Source of the DNA: an uncultured Oscillospiraceae bacterium
GTDB lineage: Bacteria > Bacillota > Clostridia > Oscillospirales > Acutalibacteraceae
Direction of reading: 5' to 3'
DNA: 64,000 nt
Assembly (NCBI GenBank): GCA_900546265.1
Contig: URCA01000001.1
Span: 62,001-126,000, forward strand
Shown: piece by piece, positions 43,088 to 52,905 of the stretch
Layout: each line of letters opens with the position of its first letter
Position numbering within the stretch: position 1 is the first letter of the stretch
Position numbers and translations under genes: made by a program
Notes under the pieces: generated by a model
The model's input: only the letters and a program-made list of their open reading frames with translations
The model's database searches: none
What the model was told of the DNA's origin: nothing

Positions 43088-46036
43088 ATGCTACATAACA
43101 AATTGAAAAAAGCACTGGCAACAACCTCTAGCCTGCTTTTGCTGTTTTTCATTTTCCCGATAGGAGGTCTTGCTTTGAAGGAACAGTTACCCTCCCCTAT
43201 TGCTGTTTCATGGTTCAGTCCGGCTGGTGTATCGGATCTGGAGAAGAAGGATAATGTGTTGGTCATCCATACGGAGGTGAACGGCCAGAAAACGAAGCTG
43301 TATGTATCGTTTCCGGAGGAAGGAGGGTTTCGGCTACGCACCGATTCATTCGGTTTCTTTGAACCGTCCGGGGAAAAAGCCATACAATATGCGGACAGCG
43401 ACGGTCTCTTGTCTATGAAAGCTGGGGATATGTCTGTCACCTTCCAGAATGATGGTAACCGGTGGACGTTGAGAGGGGAGTCCGTATCCGGAACGACGAC
43501 CTTTTCCCTGTCCTCTTCACAGATATTTTTCGGATATAGTGATGGAGAGCTGAAAAAAGTCAAGATCGAAAACGGAATAGAAGATGGGGATGTCCTGTTC
43601 GGCACTGGCGAACGGTTTAATAGTTTCAATCAGGTTGGTAACGAACTGCTGTTATGGAACCAGGATACGAACTATCATAATGCCTATGTCGATCCCGACT
43701 TAGATCCCGACCGCTCCAAGGGTTATAAAAATATCCCCTTGATTCATAACAGTAGAGGCTACACCTTGTTTTTCAATTCCATGTATGGCGCTGTGGCGGA
43801 TATTGGTAAAAGCGACCGTAGCAGATATTCGTTGGACTTTAACGGACCCACCTTTGATTTGTATGTGTGGATGGGTACGCCGCTGGAGAATATTGACGGT
43901 TATACTAAGCTGACCGGCCGGCCGGTTCTCCCGCCGAAATGGGCATTCCAATACTGGGCAGGAGCCCAAAAAGCGGTATGGGATAATCTGAAAGGCGGCC
44001 CTGTGTCTCTGCTGACCGACATGACGAACAATTACAAGCGGCTTGGAACGCCAAATATCGCAGCAGTATATTTTGAAAGCTGCCATGATATATCTATAGC
44101 TCATTCTTTGCTCAAGAAAACCGGCACCCGGATGTTGTCGTGGAACTACCCCTTTGCGTATACGAAGCAGCAGATTACCGATCTAATGCCCGGCGTAGCA
44201 GAAGAGGATCTTCCACTTGCCAAATCCACTATCAACCCATGGCTGATATTTCACCGGCCCATTGACTATACCCATCCGAATGCCAAAAAATATATCCTGA
44301 ACCAGTGGGGAAAATATCTGGACTGGACCCTTCGGGGGCTTATGATCGACTATGGCGAATTTGTTGGAGAGGAACATCAGTTTTATAATGGGCTTTCCGG
44401 AGACCAGATGCATAACTTCTATTCCTATTGGTATGGTAAAGTGTATTATGAGGTATTTGATGAAAAGCTCAAGGGAGATTTCGTCAATTTCCAGCGCAGC
44501 GCCTGCGCAGGCAGCCAGCAATGGGCCGCCAATTTCACCGGTGATCAGGCTTCCACTTACGCGGGGCTGAGGGAACAAGTCTTGGGGATTCTATCGTTGT
44601 CCTCCTCCGGCTTTTCCGCTATGGGCGGCGATATTGGAGGTCATCTGGGTACGCCATCTCCCGATCTGTATATGCGCTGGCTCCAATTTTCCACCTTTGT
44701 TCCCTTGATGCGTGCGCATGGACAGCCTTCTCTCCGTGATCCATGGGCTTATGGAGAACAGGCGGAGGCAACTTTTCAAACCCATTACTGGTTGCGTGAA
44801 AACCTACTGGATTCGATTTACAGTGCCGCCGTCCGGGCGCACAATACAGGAGCACCGATGGTTCAAGCCATGGCGTTGGCTTTCCCCGGACAGGCCGCCA
44901 TTGCCGACAACGATAATCAGTTCCTATTCTGTGATGATTTTCTCGTATCGCCGGTCATGAAGGAAAACGCTTATTATCGTGAGGTTACACTACCGACGGG
45001 AAACTGGTATGACTTATGGAAAGGAGATAAAATCGAGGGCGGACAAATCATACAAGCGGACGCACCACAGGACAAATCTCCGATATATGTTCGCCAGGGT
45101 ACAGTCGCACCGGTGCGCGTTGCGGCCAAGACTCTGCGGCTCACTGATTCCATGCTGGATGTGGATACTGTTAACGCGTTGCTGGTAACGCCTCCCGATG
45201 ACAAGCGGGAAAGTATCCAGTGGGTGGATGAAAATACAAAGCGTGTATATACCAGTGAACCTATGCAGAAAGGTGCCTTTCGGATTCAGGCTGAACAGCC
45301 TGACGATACTCGCGCACTTTGGGTTTATGGCACGGCTGCTGCGGCTGTGAAGGTAGACGGCCTCCTGCTGAAGTCTGTCACCAACACAGAGGAGGCGGGC
45401 TTTTATATAGACGGTGCCATGACAATTATTCGTATGCCGGAGGGCCAGTGGAATACCATAGAAATTTTTGGTACAGATTTTGAGGACTATGCCAAAAATG
45501 GAACGATAAGCGACAGCATTAATTCTGAGGAAAGTGTCAATCTGATCGATGGGGACGTATTGACAAATATTGTGCTGAGCACCCGTTCTGACTACTGGGT
45601 CACGCTGGATCTTGGCGAGGAAAAGCAGCTGGATCAGGTTGTATTGAAGTGGTCTCCACTCGGATATGCCACTTCTTATAAGGTGCAGGTGTCCAATGAT
45701 AACATAGAGTGGACGGATGTGAGCACGATAGAAGCGTGCTCGGGTGGCATAGATACGTTGCGGATATCTGGTGCAAAGGGGCGCTATGTACGTCTCGTCG
45801 ATGTGCAGAAGGGAAAAAGCGGGGCGATGAGCCTTTATGGGGTTGAGGTATATGGTCATGCCCCTGCAGATATTCCGGACAGCTTTCGTGAAAGCACTTC
45901 GAAATCATTTTTTGCCGGTCTAACTGTTACGCAGCTTATCATTGCGTCTTGCGCACTTGTTTTAGTTTTGGTTTTGGCGGGCGGTACAGCGTTTGTATTG
46001 GTTCGTAGGTCGCGGAAGAAAAAGGAAAACAGTTGA
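43088..46036 (+). CDS. GH31 glycosidase with F5/8-type C domain, membrane-anchored
   Basis: A 982-aa surface enzyme. Signal peptide about 1-30; N-terminal beta-sandwich to about 270; GH31 (beta/alpha)8 barrel from about 280, with the nucleophile Asp in LRGLMIDYGEF (near 420) and the acid/base Asp in NFTGDQAS (near 485); GGDIGGH; C-terminal beta domains; a discoidin (F5/8 type C, CBM32-like) domain at about 820-925; then a transmembrane helix and RRSRKKKE. GH31 contains alpha-glucosidases, xylosidases and sulfoquinovosidases; the substrate cannot be fixed here. The GDQ motif at the acid/base differs from the usual GDN. The ATG at 43088 follows AGGTGAG. Confidence 0.9.
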   Translation: MLHNKLKKALATTSSLLLLFFIFPIGGLALKEQLPSPIAVSWFSPAGVSDLEKKDNVLVIHTEVNGQKTKLYVSFPEEGGFRLRTDSFGFFEPSGEKAIQYADSDGLLSMKAGDMSVTFQNDGNRWTLRGESVSGTTTFSLSSSQIFFGYSDGELKKVKIENGIEDGDVLFGTGERFNSFNQVGNELLLWNQDTNYHNAYVDPDLDPDRSKGYKNIPLIHNSRGYTLFFNSMYGAVADIGKSDRSRYSLDFNGPTFDLYVWMGTPLENIDGYTKLTGRPVLPPKWAFQYWAGAQKAVWDNLKGGPVSLLTDMTNNYKRLGTPNIAAVYFESCHDISIAHSLLKKTGTRMLSWNYPFAYTKQQITDLMPGVAEEDLPLAKSTINPWLIFHRPIDYTHPNAKKYILNQWGKYLDWTLRGLMIDYGEFVGEEHQFYNGLSGDQMHNFYSYWYGKVYYEVFDEKLKGDFVNFQRSACAGSQQWAANFTGDQASTYAGLREQVLGILSLSSSGFSAMGGDIGGHLGTPSPDLYMRWLQFSTFVPLMRAHGQPSLRDPWAYGEQAEATFQTHYWLRENLLDSIYSAAVRAHNTGAPMVQAMALAFPGQAAIADNDNQFLFCDDFLVSPVMKENAYYREVTLPTGNWYDLWKGDKIEGGQIIQADAPQDKSPIYVRQGTVAPVRVAAKTLRLTDSMLDVDTVNALLVTPPDDKRESIQWVDENTKRVYTSEPMQKGAFRIQAEQPDDTRALWVYGTAAAAVKVDGLLLKSVTNTEEAGFYIDGAMTIIRMPEGQWNTIEIFGTDFEDYAKNGTISDSINSEESVNLIDGDVLTNIVLSTRSDYWVTLDLGEEKQLDQVVLKWSPLGYATSYKVQVSNDNIEWTDVSTIEACSGGIDTLRISGAKGRYVRLVDVQKGKSGAMSLYGVEVYGHAPADIPDSFRESTSKSFFAGLTVTQLIIASCALVLVLVLAGGTAFVLVRRSRKKKENS

Positions 46037-46079
46037 TTTTCACTCCGACATCTGACTACGGAGGGATTGAGGTAACTTT

Positions 46080-49004
46080 ATGAAACGAAAAAAAAGGATG
46101 GGCTGTGTTCTCGCATTGGTACTGTTATTTAGTCTTTCAAGCAACATTATAGGTATTTCAGCAGCCCCTATTGAGCAGCAGCCCGTGGAAAAGACTCCCC
46201 GATTTACTTCGTTGTCATCTGAATGTTGGACCGACCGCGCCTTATATGAAGATGGCTGGAAGCTGAACTGGGAAGATGCCTTGTGGAATGGAGAGGAGCC
46301 ATCGGTTGACGATGGCTCCCTCCTTCTAGACAAAGGAGATGTTCTGTCCTTTACGGTGGAGATTGAAACGAAGGGCGAATATGTGCTTGCGTTAGAATAC
46401 AAGCCGGCGGATGCCAAGGTCATGGACTGTCTGATCGGCGTCCAGGCGAATGGGCAGGACGCGGTGGCTTCCCTTCCTATCCTGTGGGCGGACGAAACGA
46501 GCGGCTATGAAATGGATCGCTACGGCAATCAGTTGGTACCAGCTCAGATCCCCATAGAAGATTACATATACAACTGCCTAGAGGACAGCCGCTCCCCCAG
46601 CCAACAACCACTTTCATTCACCTTTGAGCCGGGCAGCCATACGATTTCTTTGACCTTCATGACGCAGAGTCTGGAGATCCGGGCAGTGTATATCGGCCAG
46701 CGGAATGAACCGGTTTCTTATACCGAATATGCCAGGAAATATGCCGACACCGGATCAAAGGGCGAGCAGATCGTCATCGAAGGGGAGGCATATTCAGCCA
46801 AGTCGGATTCTTTCTTGCGGGGGAAAAGCGTGGTCAATCCTGCGCTGTTTCCCTATGATACCTATACGCGGAAGATCAACGTGATCGATGAAAATTCCTG
46901 GTCGTCTGCCGGCCAGAAAATTCTTTGGGAGTTCGAAGTCAAAAAAGACGGCTGGTATCAGATCGGATTCCGTTACTGTCAGCCGTCAGAATCCCTTAAA
47001 CCCGTGTACAGATCCATGGAGATAGACGGGAGAACCCCTTTTGCCGAGTTGGATTCGGTTGCGTTCCCGGCTACCGATACGGGGGAATATAAAAATCTGA
47101 TCGTCAAGGACGATCAAACACCGCTGCTTGTGTATTTGGAGGAAGGTCTTCATACGATTGCGCTGCGTGCGATCATGGGACCATTGGAGGAGCCCTATCA
47201 GGAGCTTATGTCTCTCATGGAAGAGATCAATGCCCTGGGTATGGAGCTGAAAAAGCTGACGACCGGGCAAAGCGATAAAAACCGCACCTGGGATATGGAC
47301 GTTTATATGCCCAACGCGGTTTCCGACATAGAAAAATATGCTGACGAGATCGACGCTCTGTATGACCGTCTTGGGCAAATCACAGGGAGTACTCCCGTTT
47401 TTGCCGATTCTCTGCACTATGCGTCGCAGACGCTCCGGGGACTGCTGAAAGATCCCCGGACTATACCCAACAAAGCAGACCTGATCCATGCGGGGGACAA
47501 TTCTGCCTCGAAAAATCTGGGAATCGTTATAGACAATATGGCCAAGATGCCGTTGAGTATCGATCGTATTTACCTAACGGGCGATGAAGAATTGCCCCCG
47601 GCAAAGGCGTCTTTTTTTGTATCTTTCCTGGAATCCGTTAAGCGCTTTTTCTATTCTTTTCTGCCGGAGGCGCAGCAGCAGGACTACGGCGCCGGCACAA
47701 AAAAGGATGATAAGGAGCTGTCTGTGTGGGTCAATCGACCTATTCAATATGTGCAAGTGTTTCAGCAAATCGTTGATGCAGACTACAATGCAAAATACGG
47801 AACCGACATTCGTTTGTCCGTTATGCCGGACGAATCAAAGCTGATTTTGTCGAATGCATCCCATACCAATCCGGATGTGGCTCTGGGACTGGGGTATGCC
47901 ACACCGTTCAATTTCGCTATACGTGGTGCAGCGAAAAATTTGTTGGATTATGATGAATTTCTTCCCTTTTATAATAGCCAGTATAATTTGGAAAGCTTAG
48001 TGCCTATGTACTATGACACGGGTGTATACGGCGCAGTCGAAACACAGGATTATCAGGTCTTGTTTTATCGGCGGGATATTCTGGAAATGCTCGGGCTGGA
48101 GGTGCCGAATACCTGGGACGACGTGCGTCAGATGATGCCGCGGCTGCTGCGGTACTCCATGAATTTCGGTATGCCCCTGGCCAACGGCTCAGCGGTCAAA
48201 AACCTGCATCAAACGACCCCGCACCTTTATCAAAACGGCGGCGCTCTCTATACCGATGACGGCTTCAGTACGGCCATAGATGAAGAAAATTCGATCGAAG
48301 GATTTCGAGAAATGACCGAAATGTTTACCATTTACGGTGCTCAGACGGTGGTGCCCAGCTTCTATAACAGCTTCCGCTTTGCGGAAATTCCGATTGGAAT
48401 CGGCAACTTTTCCACCTATATGCAGCTGCAAACGGCGGCTCCTGAGCTGGCTGGACGATGGGACATTGCGCTGACTCCGGGTACAGTTCAGGAGGATGGA
48501 TCGATATTGCGTTATCAGATGGCGGATAGCACCAGTTGCATGATTTTCAAAAACACGGATAAGGAGGAGGAAGCCGGTAGATTTCTGCTGTGGTGGCTCT
48601 CGAAGGAGACGCAAAGTAAGTATGCGTATCTTCTGAAAAGCTCCTTCGGCCCGGAGTACAGTTGGAACACCGCTAATCTGGAAGCATTCCGGGAGTTGGA
48701 CTATCCCGAGGCACATAAGGAGATCATCCTCCGGCAATGGGAGGATCAAAAGGAGAATCTCAGGCATCCGGCGCTCTATATGATAGAGCGAGAGGTCGGC
48801 AATATCTGGAATAACACCGTCGTTAATAATAAGGAACTCATTGAAAGCATTGATAAGGCGACGATACTGTCGAACCGGGAGATTGTGCGCAAACTTACCG
48901 AGTTCGGATTTTGTGACGAAGCGGGAAACCTTATTCGCGAATATCCCACCCAAGTGATGGAGAGTTTGCGCAACCGGCTAAAGGAAGGTGGGGATAACAG
49001 GTGA
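46080..49004 (+). CDS. Very long solute-binding protein with N-terminal extension
   Basis: A 974-aa protein, roughly double the usual size. A signal peptide (about 1-29, ending ISAAP) precedes two carbohydrate-binding-like beta domains (about 60-230 and 235-370) and a helical region (about 370-460). The solute-binding domain is in the C-terminal half: DIRLSVMPDESKLILSNASH, PDVALGLGYATPFNF, VLFYRRDILEMLGLEVPNTW. No lipobox is seen. The ATG at 46080 has GAGG upstream. The stop overlaps the following permease start (GTGA), so it is the binding partner of permeases 49001-50803. Similar long proteins occur in Paenibacillus-like clusters with DUF5696 and Yip1 genes. Confidence 0.85.
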   Translation: MKRKKRMGCVLALVLLFSLSSNIIGISAAPIEQQPVEKTPRFTSLSSECWTDRALYEDGWKLNWEDALWNGEEPSVDDGSLLLDKGDVLSFTVEIETKGEYVLALEYKPADAKVMDCLIGVQANGQDAVASLPILWADETSGYEMDRYGNQLVPAQIPIEDYIYNCLEDSRSPSQQPLSFTFEPGSHTISLTFMTQSLEIRAVYIGQRNEPVSYTEYARKYADTGSKGEQIVIEGEAYSAKSDSFLRGKSVVNPALFPYDTYTRKINVIDENSWSSAGQKILWEFEVKKDGWYQIGFRYCQPSESLKPVYRSMEIDGRTPFAELDSVAFPATDTGEYKNLIVKDDQTPLLVYLEEGLHTIALRAIMGPLEEPYQELMSLMEEINALGMELKKLTTGQSDKNRTWDMDVYMPNAVSDIEKYADEIDALYDRLGQITGSTPVFADSLHYASQTLRGLLKDPRTIPNKADLIHAGDNSASKNLGIVIDNMAKMPLSIDRIYLTGDEELPPAKASFFVSFLESVKRFFYSFLPEAQQQDYGAGTKKDDKELSVWVNRPIQYVQVFQQIVDADYNAKYGTDIRLSVMPDESKLILSNASHTNPDVALGLGYATPFNFAIRGAAKNLLDYDEFLPFYNSQYNLESLVPMYYDTGVYGAVETQDYQVLFYRRDILEMLGLEVPNTWDDVRQMMPRLLRYSMNFGMPLANGSAVKNLHQTTPHLYQNGGALYTDDGFSTAIDEENSIEGFREMTEMFTIYGAQTVVPSFYNSFRFAEIPIGIGNFSTYMQLQTAAPELAGRWDIALTPGTVQEDGSILRYQMADSTSCMIFKNTDKEEEAGRFLLWWLSKETQSKYAYLLKSSFGPEYSWNTANLEAFRELDYPEAHKEIILRQWEDQKENLRHPALYMIEREVGNIWNNTVVNNKELIESIDKATILSNREIVRKLTEFGFCDEAGNLIREYPTQVMESLRNRLKEGGDNR

Positions 49005-49894
49005 AAAATCTTTTAAGGCGACATTCTACCGGGATACTCTTGGCTCCTTACGGCCTTCTTTTCTCCCTGTTTATCATTATTCCGATAGTGGCAGCAGTTG
49101 TTTTATCCTTTACCTATTTTAATACGATTCAGGCACCCTCGTTTATCGGACTGGACAATTATATTAACCTGTTCACGAATGATAATGTGTTTATGCAGAA
49201 GGTGCTTCCCAATACCATCGTTTATGCCGTTTTTGTCGGCGTGGGTGGATATGTGCTTGCCTTTTTTCTGGCGTGGTCTCTGGCGCAGTTAACACCCAAG
49301 CCGCGGACGATTCTTGCCGTTATTCTGTATTCACCATCCATGACGGGCGGCATCCTGCTCAATCTGGTTTGGAGCGTTGTTTTCAATGGGGATAAAAGCG
49401 GCTATCTGAATTATCTGCTCATGAAGTTCGATCTGATTTCCGAGCCCATCGTTTGGCTTCAGTCCGATAAATATCTGCTGCCGATCATGATTATCGTGAC
49501 GCTTTGGAGTAGCATGGGCGTGGGCTTCCTGGCGATTTTATCCGGCATACTGAACGTCAACGAGGAATTGTATGAGGCTGCATATATTGATGGCATCCGA
49601 AATCGGTTCCAGGAAATCATCTATATTACCATTCCGGCCGCCAAGCCGCAGATGTTGTTTGGCGCCGTGATGGCGATCGTGAACACCTTCCAAAGCAGCG
49701 GCGTGGGCGTAGCTTTATCGGGGTCCAACCCTACGCCAAATTATGCCGGCCAACTTATTGTGACGCACATTGAAGATTTTGGCTTTATCCGTTATGAAAT
49801 GGGATACGCGGCGGCAATATCGGTAGTATTGCTGGTTGGAATTCGCTTAATGTCGGTGGGCGTGGATAAAGTGTTGGGTACTAAGGATGAATGA
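49001..49894 (+). CDS. ABC sugar permease, MalF type
   Basis: A 297-aa inner-membrane permease with six transmembrane segments. The EAA loop is EELYEAAYIDGIRNRFQEII, which contacts the ATPase. The GTG at 49001 overlaps the stop of the long binding protein, with AGGTGGGG upstream. The pair with 49901-50803 forms the channel of the first importer. No ATPase gene lies in the window. Confidence 0.95.
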   Translation: MKNLLRRHSTGILLAPYGLLFSLFIIIPIVAAVVLSFTYFNTIQAPSFIGLDNYINLFTNDNVFMQKVLPNTIVYAVFVGVGGYVLAFFLAWSLAQLTPKPRTILAVILYSPSMTGGILLNLVWSVVFNGDKSGYLNYLLMKFDLISEPIVWLQSDKYLLPIMIIVTLWSSMGVGFLAILSGILNVNEELYEAAYIDGIRNRFQEIIYITIPAAKPQMLFGAVMAIVNTFQSSGVGVALSGSNPTPNYAGQLIVTHIEDFGFIRYEMGYAAAISVVLLVGIRLMSVGVDKVLGTKDE

Positions 49895-49900
49895 GGTGAT

Positions 49901-50803
49901 ATGCGTATGAGATACAGACCGAATCGCCATCACAGACTGAAAAGAAACGGGATTAATCCACAGCGCTTTGAAGCGAGCCAACTGAAATTTTATGCCTATT
50001 TGATTCCTATTGCATTGGTTACGGCATTGCCGATCATTTTTATTTTTGTGAATGCATTTAAGCCCATTGACGAACTGTTTGCCTATCCTCCCCGTTTGTT
50101 TGTCCGTCAGCCGACAATACGGAATTTTGTTGCGCTGTTCAATCTCTCATCCAGCACCAACATTCCGGTTTCTCGTTATCTGATCAACAGCATCATTTCG
50201 ACAGCCTTGGTGATGGTGGGAACGCTGTTTATTTCGGTATCGGCCGGATACGTGTTTTCCAAGAAAAAGTTTCGCGGCGTCAAGACGCTGTTTCAGATCA
50301 ACACTGTGGCTTTGATGTTTGTACCCACAGCTGTGGCCATTCCCCGGTATTTTGTGATCACTTACACCGGTCTGTACAATTCCTTTCTGGCTCATGTTAT
50401 CCCTTTGCTGGCCATGCCGGTGGGCGTTTTTCTGGTAAAGCAGTTCATCGATGAATTGCCCGACGCTTTGATAGAGGCGGCGGTCATAGACGGAGCAAGC
50501 GATTATCAAATACTACGGCGGATCATTATCCCTCTTGTCAAACCGGCTCTGGCGACACTGATGATTCTGACCTTTCAATCGGCATGGAATTCCTCGGAGG
50601 CGTCCTCGCTGTTCATTACCAATGAGTCCCTGAAAAACTTTGCCTTTTACATGACCCACTTGGGAAATACCGCCGGAAACAGCATAGCAGGTCAGGGGGT
50701 CGGCGCAGCCGCTGCCCTTATCATGTTTCTTCCCAATCTGGTGCTGTTTATTATTTTGCAGTCCAAGGTCATGAGCACCATGGCCCATTCCGGCATCAAA
50801 TGA
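49901..50803 (+). CDS. ABC sugar permease, MalG type
   Basis: A 300-aa permease with six transmembrane segments. The EAA loop reads PDALIEAAVIDGASDYQILR. An ATG at 49901 has GAGGTG too close; the ATG at 49907 (MRYRPNRHH) has better spacing and may be the true start. It pairs with the upstream MalF-type permease. The gene ends just before the ribosome site of the NHL-Yip1 gene. Confidence 0.95.
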   Translation: MRMRYRPNRHHRLKRNGINPQRFEASQLKFYAYLIPIALVTALPIIFIFVNAFKPIDELFAYPPRLFVRQPTIRNFVALFNLSSSTNIPVSRYLINSIISTALVMVGTLFISVSAGYVFSKKKFRGVKTLFQINTVALMFVPTAVAIPRYFVITYTGLYNSFLAHVIPLLAMPVGVFLVKQFIDELPDALIEAAVIDGASDYQILRRIIIPLVKPALATLMILTFQSAWNSSEASSLFITNESLKNFAFYMTHLGNTAGNSIAGQGVGAAAALIMFLPNLVLFIILQSKVMSTMAHSGIK

Positions 50804-50847
50804 GTTGTAACACACAAACGGACATTTCATTGTCGAGGAGGATTTCT

Positions 50848-52905
50848 ATGTTCAAAAAGGGGGCGTTTCTGGCTGGTATACTTATTCTGTTTTCCATTTT
50901 AACCTTGTCGGTTAGTGCAGGCGAAAGCACGGCTTACACCTACACCATTTCCGTTGAAGGAGATTGGATCCGTACACAGGATGCATATTTACCTGGAAAC
51001 GTATATATGAAGGGCTATGGCCTGTCCAAGCCGGGGGATCTATTCTGCCGGAACGGTCTTGTCTACATAGCCGACAGTGGCAACGGGAGGGTGGTTGTAT
51101 TTTCTCCGGACAACGGTTCTGTACAAACGATGGGAGAAGGCATATTGAAAGCACCGTCTGGGGTGTTTGCCGGGGAGGATGGTAGGGTTTACGTTGCTGA
51201 TCCGGAAGCAGAGGCCGTTTTTATATTTTCTGCACAAGGCGAACTGATTCGGACAATTGGGAGACCTGAAAGCCATTTATTTGGTGCCAGCAGTGTGTAT
51301 AAACCTAAAAATGTGGTCTGCACCTCCGATGGCAACCTGTTTGTTGTCGGCATCGGCGCTCATGAGGGCTTGATGCAATTCGATGAGGAAGGAAATTTTT
51401 ATGGATATTTCGCAGCGAACAAGCGGAATCTGACACTTCAGGAAAGAATAGAGGATTTGATATATACCCGCGAGCAAAAAGATAAACTGCTGATGCGTAC
51501 CGCACGTTCGATCGAAAACATTGCTATTACCAACCGGGATCTGATCTACAGCGTGACACAAAGCGCGGGATTCAGCTATAGCTGGGTGAGTGCGGAGAAG
51601 AAATTTGAAAATCAAATCAAGCTGCATAATATGGCGGGTCAAAACATTCTTTCAAAAGATAAATTCATGCATGACGAGTGGAATTTTGTGGATGTTGCGG
51701 CGGGACCATACGGGAACTCCTACGCCCTGACACAAACGGGACTCATCTATGAATATGACGATGCAGGCAATGTGGCGTTTTCATTCGGCGGTCGGGCGGC
51801 TTCCAGCGACCGCAGTGGGCTCTTTTCCGTGGCGGCGGCCATAGATATTGATGAAAATGGCTTTCTGTATGTGCTAGATAAAGAGCGGGCATTAATTCAA
51901 ATTTTTTATCCGACTGATTTTGCCGTGTCAACGCATCAGGCTATTTATTGCCTGAGCCAAGGCGATTATTCCCAAAGTGAAGCAATATGGGAATCCGTGC
52001 TCCGGCTTAACAGCATGTCCCGGGTTGCCCATATTGGCTATGGACGCACCCTTCTTCATCAGCAGAAATATGCTGAGGCCATGGAGCATTTCAAAATTGC
52101 CGGCGACCGGGAATACTATTCGGAAGCCTTTTGGGAAAGCCGCAATGAATGGATCCACAGCCACGCGCTTTATTTGATAGGGACAGTCTTCGTTCTGGCT
52201 CTTCTGTTTTACGGAATAAAGTGGATGAAAAAGAGACGTAAACCAAAAGCCAGGCCTATTCATGCTCCCAGCCGATTCCAACAACTGTTAGCGGACATTC
52301 GTTTTTTGCCTCAAATGCTCCGCCACCCGATTGATGGCTACTATTATCTGAAACGTGGAGAAAAGGGCTCGGTACAGGCGGCGACTGTTATTTATATTTT
52401 GATGTTTTTCGTATATTTGCTGGATCAGCTGTTCCGAGGCTTTATCTTCAATGAGATCAATTTGACGGATACTCCCCTGCTGCCGATCGTGGCTCTGTAT
52501 TTCATGGTGGTGGTTCTGTGGGTTATCGGAAATTCCATGGTTAGTTCCATAAACGATGGAGAAGGCTCAATCAAAAACGTCTATGTCATGACCGCATATT
52601 CCCTCGCTCCATATTTGCTGATCATACCGCCTACTGTGTTGCTCAGTTATATTCTAACTTTCAACGAAGCGTTCATTATCCAGTTCCTGTGGATTGCAGC
52701 AGTCGCTTGGACAGGTATCAATCTATTTTGTGGTCTCGTTGAAACACATGGCTATTCTTTCAGAGACGCTGCCAAAAACATTATTCTGACGTTGTTTTTT
52801 ATGCTGGTGGCCATTGTTGCACTAGCGATGCTCTATCTAATTTGGAAACAGGTGCTTACGTTCTTTGAACAGTTGTGTGGGGAGGTCGCGTTCCGTGTGG
52901 AATAA
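50848..52905 (+). CDS. NHL-repeat, TPR and Yip1-domain membrane protein
   Basis: A 685-aa protein. Signal peptide about 1-26; an NHL/SMP-30-like beta-propeller at about 30-370 (GLVYIADSGNGRVVVFSPDN, GRVYVADPEAEAVFIFS, GFLYVLDKERALIQIF); a TPR-like segment at about 385-430 (AIWESVLRLNS...HFKIAGD); a transmembrane helix near 447; then a cytoplasmic-linked Yip1-type domain of five helices to the end. The ATG at 50848 has GAGGAGGA upstream; an earlier start at 50800 is weaker. Genes of this kind sit with DUF5696 and sugar ABC permeases in Firmicutes. It may sense or organise the importers; function is unknown. Confidence 0.8.
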   Translation: MFKKGAFLAGILILFSILTLSVSAGESTAYTYTISVEGDWIRTQDAYLPGNVYMKGYGLSKPGDLFCRNGLVYIADSGNGRVVVFSPDNGSVQTMGEGILKAPSGVFAGEDGRVYVADPEAEAVFIFSAQGELIRTIGRPESHLFGASSVYKPKNVVCTSDGNLFVVGIGAHEGLMQFDEEGNFYGYFAANKRNLTLQERIEDLIYTREQKDKLLMRTARSIENIAITNRDLIYSVTQSAGFSYSWVSAEKKFENQIKLHNMAGQNILSKDKFMHDEWNFVDVAAGPYGNSYALTQTGLIYEYDDAGNVAFSFGGRAASSDRSGLFSVAAAIDIDENGFLYVLDKERALIQIFYPTDFAVSTHQAIYCLSQGDYSQSEAIWESVLRLNSMSRVAHIGYGRTLLHQQKYAEAMEHFKIAGDREYYSEAFWESRNEWIHSHALYLIGTVFVLALLFYGIKWMKKRRKPKARPIHAPSRFQQLLADIRFLPQMLRHPIDGYYYLKRGEKGSVQAATVIYILMFFVYLLDQLFRGFIFNEINLTDTPLLPIVALYFMVVVLWVIGNSMVSSINDGEGSIKNVYVMTAYSLAPYLLIIPPTVLLSYILTFNEAFIIQFLWIAAVAWTGINLFCGLVETHGYSFRDAAKNIILTLFFMLVAIVALAMLYLIWKQVLTFFEQLCGEVAFRVE

